NCBI RefSeq assembly: GCF_029962835.1
Contig: NC_080591.1
Coordinates: 39,749,501 to 39,813,500 of the forward strand
Origin: Magnolia sinica
Taxonomy: Eukaryota > Streptophyta > Magnoliopsida > Magnoliales > Magnoliaceae
Length of the DNA: 64,000 bases
Direction: 5' to 3'
Shown: piece by piece, positions 59,703-64,000 of the stretch
How positions within the stretch are numbered: position 1 is the stretch's first letter
Layout: each line of letters begins with the position of its first letter
Notes under the pieces: model-generated
What the model saw: the letters and a program-made list of their open reading frames with translations, nothing else
Databases searched by the model: none
Told to the model about the DNA's origin: nothing
Position numbers and translations under genes: made by a program

Positions 59703-60493
59703 TGACCAAGCTTCCTTGACTTGGGCAGGAAAGCGTCATGGAGGAACCACATCCACTGGAAACGGAATGGTTTGTGGCCAGAAAACTACTACCTGGGGAA
59801 AACAAATAACAGTGGAGCATGATTGAAATTAAACCGAGGGAGGTGGCATACCTAAAGAGAGGGGAATGAGCTACTCCAAGCCACATTGATCAGCATGTAG
59901 TCCAATCTTGCCCTAACTCGAGCCATGCCTGCCTGGTTATTAGATCAGGTGAATTTGCTGCCCTGGAAACCATCATCCAATAGACCAGCGTTGTCTATGG
60001 CCTCCACAAATTCTCGGGAACTCCCGCTGTCAAATCTCCTTCTGCTGCACCTTTTCGAAGAGTTAATGACGACGTTGAAGTCACCACCCAATGCCCATGG
60101 GCCCTAAATGGAATGGGAGAGATTGGCCATCTCTTCCCAGAGGCTTCTACGTTGAACCCTGGAACAGCTCGCGTAGACCACAGATAGTGTGATCTGGTTG
60201 ATGAATTGTTGCATCTTCAGCATTAAGGAGATCATTTGGTTTGAGATGGCAACCACAGTGACAGGGGACTGGAATTTGGAGAATATCCAAATCTTACCTC
60301 CCACTTCAGTATTAGAGTATGAATAATGGTACCCAACTCGGAGACCGATTGCAATGCGTCTGGAGTCCCTGACCATAGGTTCTAAAATTGCCATGATCCA
60401 AGGATTGTGGGTCTTGATAAGCCTCTGTAAAGTCCTGATAGTTGGCATGTTGCCCATTCCGCGGGCATTCCACACTAGTATGTTATCCGTCAT
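59703..60493 (-). pseudogene. LINE endonuclease
   Basis: The minus strand starts ILVWNARGMGNMPTIRTLQR, with the NWNxRG-type first motif of the APE-like endonuclease. Then come IMAILEPMVRDSRRI, YHYSYSNTEVGGKIWIFSKF and LSVVYASC. After a stop it continues with ALGGDFNVVINSSKR and a ...GSKFTWSNNQ piece towards the gypsy insertion. LINE endonucleases nick the target for reverse transcription. In-frame stops break this copy. Confidence 0.8.
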
Positions 60494-61040
60494 TGGTTTC
60501 CTTACTTTCCTTGATCCTCCTCTATAGACACCTCAATCTGGATAACCAGACATCCCTTGACACTGCATTCAGGGGATTTTGGGGGCCCTTTTGTCTCCTC
60601 TTTTCTGAGTCTGCTGCAGTTGAATAGGTGAAGTTCAGTTGCGAGGGATGGGGGACACATGATTTGCTATCTGTTTTTCTGATACGTCCAATAACTGATT
60701 CAAATTATTCTGCTCCAGCAGTGAATGAGGGCTAGTCAAGACTTCAGTCTGTGAGCCTTATTTTGCTGTGATGTTATCCCAGTCATCCCTAGATGGAGAG
60801 AAGTAAGGGGTGAGATCCACGACAAGCCCTCTGCTACAAGGGGCTCCAACAATTTGCCCATGGCAGGGAGTCCGTGGAGTGGCTGGGGAGGGAGACTTAT
60901 CGGATCTGTAGGAAGAAGAGTGAGACTATAGATTAGTATCCTTGTCCAACTTCAAGACTTGTGATGGATAATGTCCTGCTGATCTGGCCCGGTTATAACC
61001 CCTGATAATCTTCTTTCGAACATATACCAGGGATTTACTA
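60494..61040 (-). other. LINE ORF1-ORF2 spacer / ORF1 C-terminus, decayed
   Basis: No domain recognised; short frames only. The position fits the region between ORF1 and the endonuclease. Confidence 0.4.
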
Positions 61041-62800
61041 TGCCTCTAAGTAGCATCAACCTCCTTGCATTGAAATCTGGTTGTGAGCAGTCCCTTGAAG
61101 CAAGTTTGATCCCTTACTGGATCAACCTCTTTGACAGTTTGGTAAGCAAGCAACAACTGATGAGATTCTATATTTTGATGGACGTGTGGGGAGACCATGT
61201 CATTGCCATAGGTGGTGTCCACCCAGGGCCGAACCTTAATCGGTTGGGCGTCTTCCATGATAGTCAGAGCCTGTCTTAGAGACTGGACTTCATCATTGAG
61301 ATTTACCAAAGATTCCTCTGTCGATTCTGGAGCATGATCATGTGGATTCTATTGCTCACTCCCCTTAGTAAGAAGAGGCATAATCTCCTTTGCATTTGTT
61401 GTCTTGTTCACATTTCCACAAACAGGTAATGAGCCTTGTAATGGTACCACAGAATTCTTTTCCGGAGGACCAGGCTGGGGGCTCCCTGCATCGTTCTTTT
61501 GGGAATTGAAACGATCTTCCACACACACCTTTATGCTGCAATAATTCCTAGGAGGAGGTGGGGCTGTATCAGTTTCCATTCCCTTGTTATCATCAAACTT
61601 ATTAGTTTCCAACATGGCATGGATTGGGTATTGCCTCCCTTCCACTACCAATCTCAGGACTCTGTGCAGATCGACACCCGGGTGGAGCTGAACTTTAATT
61701 CGGGTGAAAACCTGAAATAATCCGAACCTACTGATAGAATCTATCATCAGTATTTTACTAAAGTAGTTACCAAGGTCCAGTAGGACGAATTCAAACCAAG
61801 CATGCGCCGAGATCCCAAAGAGTCGTAGCCATGTTCCCCCATCTTCTCCTATTGCCTGAGGTGTTCAAAGGGTGATTTCGACTAGACCCATCCTCTTATG
61901 GAGATCTGCATCAGCAGAGAACAGCTCCATGTCATCAGTAGATTTCAGTCTAATAAGGAAAGTAAATGGGTATAGACATACCACATCGACGTCGGAGGAA
62001 ACAAATCTGGAGTCATTGATCGATCGAATTAGCTGGAGGATCGAGATAAACGTGGATGTCTACCCAATGAAGCCTAGTTTCAGCTCCTGCTTCTTTTTTT
62101 CTTTTACCGCCATTGGGTCTGCAACGGTGGTGAAATCATCATGTTGGTGCACCCGATTATGATGGCCCTTTCTTGTGGTATGATAATTCCCCTGATTACT
62201 CGTCTCTGGTGTTGTGCTGGTTACTACGACTGCATAAGATTTCGATGATGAGTCGTGATGCAGATTTGGAGTTTTCGAAAGGGTTGTGGGATTATTCGGT
62301 CTTGCCCTGGGGGGGTTTTTTGATCTAGCGTTGGCCCACTCCACCTTCGCTCGCCTACCGTCAATCTGCCTTCCACCCAAGATATCCTTAACGTTTTTTG
62401 CATCCTATTCATAGAGAAAATGCACAAATGCGAATCCCCTTGGAAGATTGGTTGATGCCTGAATCAGGATGTAGATGTCCTGAATTCTTCCATACCTATC
62501 AAAAATTTGATAGAGGTCCTGGTGGGAGCAATCGTATGGTAGGTTTCAAAAAAATAAGCTGAAATCGTGGTGTGATGGAAGACGCTATCTGGGGAGGGCT
62601 CCTCCTCTGTTAGACGAAAGGTGCGTGGCCGATCTGTTACGGCGACAAAGGACGTGCCACCCCGTCGGACGGGACATTGGATCCCGAATGACGCTAGGTC
62701 ATAGAAAGGGTAAATTTGGGTTTTTTTTTTTAACAATTGGTTAGATCCACCCTCCAATGTTAGGCCCAAATCCAAAAATATAGCCAAATCCAAAACTCAG
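61041..62800 (-). pseudogene. LINE ORF1 with RNA recognition motif
   Basis: Near 62520-62340 the minus strand reads IQDIYILIQASTNLPRGFAF, VHFLYE, a stop, then DAKNVKDILGGRQIDGRRAK and VEWANAR. This is the RNP1/RNP2 pattern of an RRM, known at the N-terminus of ORF1 in many plant L1 elements. Further on come SDVDVVCLYPFTFLIRLKS, GTWLRLFGISAHAWFEFV and KVQLHPGVDLHRVLRLVVEG, resembling the ORF1 central domain. ORF1 binds LINE RNA. Frame changes near 62060, 61870 and 61349 show decay. The 5' limit of the ORF is not certain. Confidence 0.65.
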
Positions 62801-62849
62801 ATAGATGCAAGGGAAGAGGGGGGAGATTAGGGAGGAGAATGCTCACTCC

Positions 62850-62852
62850 TTC

Positions 62853-62897
<45 letters not shown>
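62850..62897. repeat. CT microsatellite at the LINE 5' end
   Basis: A nearly pure (ct)n run directly before the presumed target-site duplication at 62905; it is part of the LINE 5' UTR or a later expansion. Confidence 0.8.
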
Positions 62898-62898
<1 letters not shown>

Positions 62899-62949
62899 GT
62901 TTTTTATGATGTAATGTTTATTTATATGGAGACCTTTTGATTACTGCAG

Positions 62950-63120
62950 AATAAAACAATGCAAATGATGTATGACATAATTTATAAGGCCTTGGAAGAG
63001 GTTGGGCTTGAGAAAACATATATGCTGCAAGATTATTTGAATTTTTTCTGCCTTAGCAATCATGAGGCTGCAGATGGAACCGATGCTTTATGTGGAAGTC
63101 CTACGACAAACGCTCCCCAA
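62950..63120 (+). CDS. Phospholipase D exon (pseudogene part 4)
   Basis: Acceptor gattactgcag and donor caa, then gtaatt. 171 nt, phase 0 to 0. It encodes NKTMQMMYDIIYKALEEVGL, EKTYMLQDYLNFFCLSNHEA and NAPQ. This directly follows the ILFWQ end of the exon at 35736-35882 in plant PLDs, so the two belong together across 27 kb. The next exon, with the second HKD motif, was not found before 64000. Confidence 0.8.
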
Positions 63121-64000
63121 GTAATTCTTTTGTTCCTGAAGCATTTTTTGTAGTTTTATATTTCATGACCTTTTATTTTCTCTTTTGTTTTGTGGGTAAG
63201 TTGGAATCAAGTCCATGACTTCATTCTCATAGTCTTTCTCTTTACCACATGGACATTGGGTATGGTTTGAAACTTGAAGCTGAGACTCTGTATTCTACTG
63301 AGTCACTCAATTTTTCTAGAAACCAAGCACCGAATGATGCAGTAAACTCACTTTGTGCTCACGTGGTTTGATTCTGGCTTAATTATTGACTTGGTTAGGA
63401 ACCAACTCAATCTTGAGTCAATTATGGATGCCTTTTTTAAAATATATCTGTAGCACCCATGCTTGTACAAGGCATACCATCTACATGCCACCATATGTCC
63501 CAGCATGACAAGCAAGTGCAAGATCCAAGCCATCCATCAAGTGGGTTCAGATAGTATGAAATAACAGGTTTTATGGAGCTTGAATTTACCATATTCAACA
63601 TGAAAATTTGCATGATACTAAATACTTAAGCATTAGCTTGATTTTCCACTAGTATTGGCAAGATAATGTGTTGAATGAGTTGACAGAATTGCATGTTTCT
63701 CATCAATGCTTACAGTGTGACGAATGATGCAAGCATTCTGACGAATGATGTGAATGGTCATCATGTCATGTTGTATTGCTTCAAAAACTTTAAGGAATAT
63801 ACTAAGGTAATTTCTAATGAAGTTTATCTAAATTATAACTATTTCTTTGGTAGAATTTTTTGATATCTGCCATTGGTATTTCTTTGCCTTGATTAATAGG
63901 TGTTCCATATCTGCATTACTTGATATCTGTTAGTCTTGTTACCAAACAGGGGCTTGTCACACAAGTTCTGTATATCGATAAATATTTTTAATTAAAAACA
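63121..64000. other. Presumed phospholipase D intron, nothing recognised
   Basis: AT-rich DNA starting at the donor gtaatt. The phrase tgacgaatgatg appears twice (63719 and 63740). No further PLD exon and no CACTA right end was seen before the window ends. Confidence 0.45.

Larger units (their letters stand above)
36060..62904 (-). mobile_element. L1-type LINE, antisense in the phospholipase D intron, with nested insertions
   Basis: On the minus strand the parts come in LINE order: ORF1 with an RRM (62.5-61.0 kb), endonuclease (60.5-59.7), EN-RT linker and reverse transcriptase (42.5-40.4), zinc-ribbon domain (40.2-39.5), and RNase H (39.4-39.24 and 36.41-36.22). The 3' end is A-rich (CAATGAAAT then A runs, near 36085). 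A likely duplication, tatgatgtaat, occurs at 36031-36041 and 62905-62915. Two elements interrupt it: a CACTA-like one at 36411-39236 and a gypsy element at 42468-59697. The original LINE was therefore roughly 6.8 kb. Stops and a mutated RT catalytic box show it is inactive. Confidence 0.8.
34060..63120 (+). pseudogene. Phospholipase D beta/gamma-type gene fragment, four exons, giant last intron
   Basis: Phospholipase D cleaves phosphatidylcholine and related lipids to phosphatidic acid at membranes. Four exons keep family order: about 34060-34116, 34211-34358, 35736-35882 and 62950-63120. Joined phases agree except for a 2-nt loss in exon three. The C2 domain, the first HKD motif and the exons with the second HKD motif are not in the window: the former should precede 34 kb, where transposon DNA lies, and the latter would follow 63.12 kb. 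The last intron holds a LINE with nested elements. Given the missing 5' part and the frameshift I treat it as a pseudogene or captured copy. A real gene with a sequencing error and remote exons is not excluded. Confidence 0.75.

Overview
This window is nuclear DNA of a flowering plant. It has spliced exons with GT-AG borders, plant-type LTR retrotransposons primed by initiator tRNA-Met, a LINE with an RRM-type ORF1, and CACTA-type DNA transposon ends. Many copies of a short family rich in the wording 'gtgggcccac...gatgtatgtgt' run through the non-coding DNA. That style reminds me of magnoliid trees, but this is an impression and not a placement. No intact host gene lies wholly inside the window.

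Layout. 1-4.1 kb: part of a minus-strand gene (one exon resembles AtuA/DUF1446 proteins) with a CT-rich leader near 4 kb. 4.15-8.8 kb: a fold-back MITE, LTR-like remnants and unresolved repeats. 8.4-25.8 kb: a minus-strand Athila-like Ty3/gypsy remnant, split by a complete but decayed Ty1/copia element (8827-22648, SIRE-like, TSD TATTT). That copia element in turn carries a 4.4-kb solo LTR (10920-15316). 25848 onward: a CACTA terminus followed by exon-like pieces on the plus strand: an unknown exon, a SEC12/PHF1-like WD-repeat exon, exons of a CACTA-associated plant protein and a Clp ATPase piece. 34.06-63.12 kb: four exons of a phospholipase D (beta/gamma type). The last intron, originally about 0.2 kb, has grown to 27 kb.

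The 27-kb intron is a nest. An antisense LINE (36060-62904) is inserted in the PLD intron. A CACTA-like element (about 36411-39236) sits in the LINE RNase H domain. A Del/Tekay-like gypsy element (42468-59697, TSD GTGGA) sits between the LINE endonuclease and reverse transcriptase. A related solo LTR in opposite orientation (49080-53374, TSD CAAAA) sits inside the gypsy reverse transcriptase. Removing each insertion rejoins the host reading frame or sequence, which supports the order of events.

Nearly all coding parts are decayed. The gypsy pol carries several CAG-to-TAG and CGA-to-TGA stops and an FIDN in place of FIDD. The LINE reverse transcriptase has FADK in place of FADD. The PLD exon before the giant intron lacks two bases. 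The points most worth a second look are the expanded PLD intron, the possible multi-gene capture by a CACTA element, the 19-bp add-on that gives the gypsy element perfect terminal inverted repeats, and the deamination-like stop pattern.
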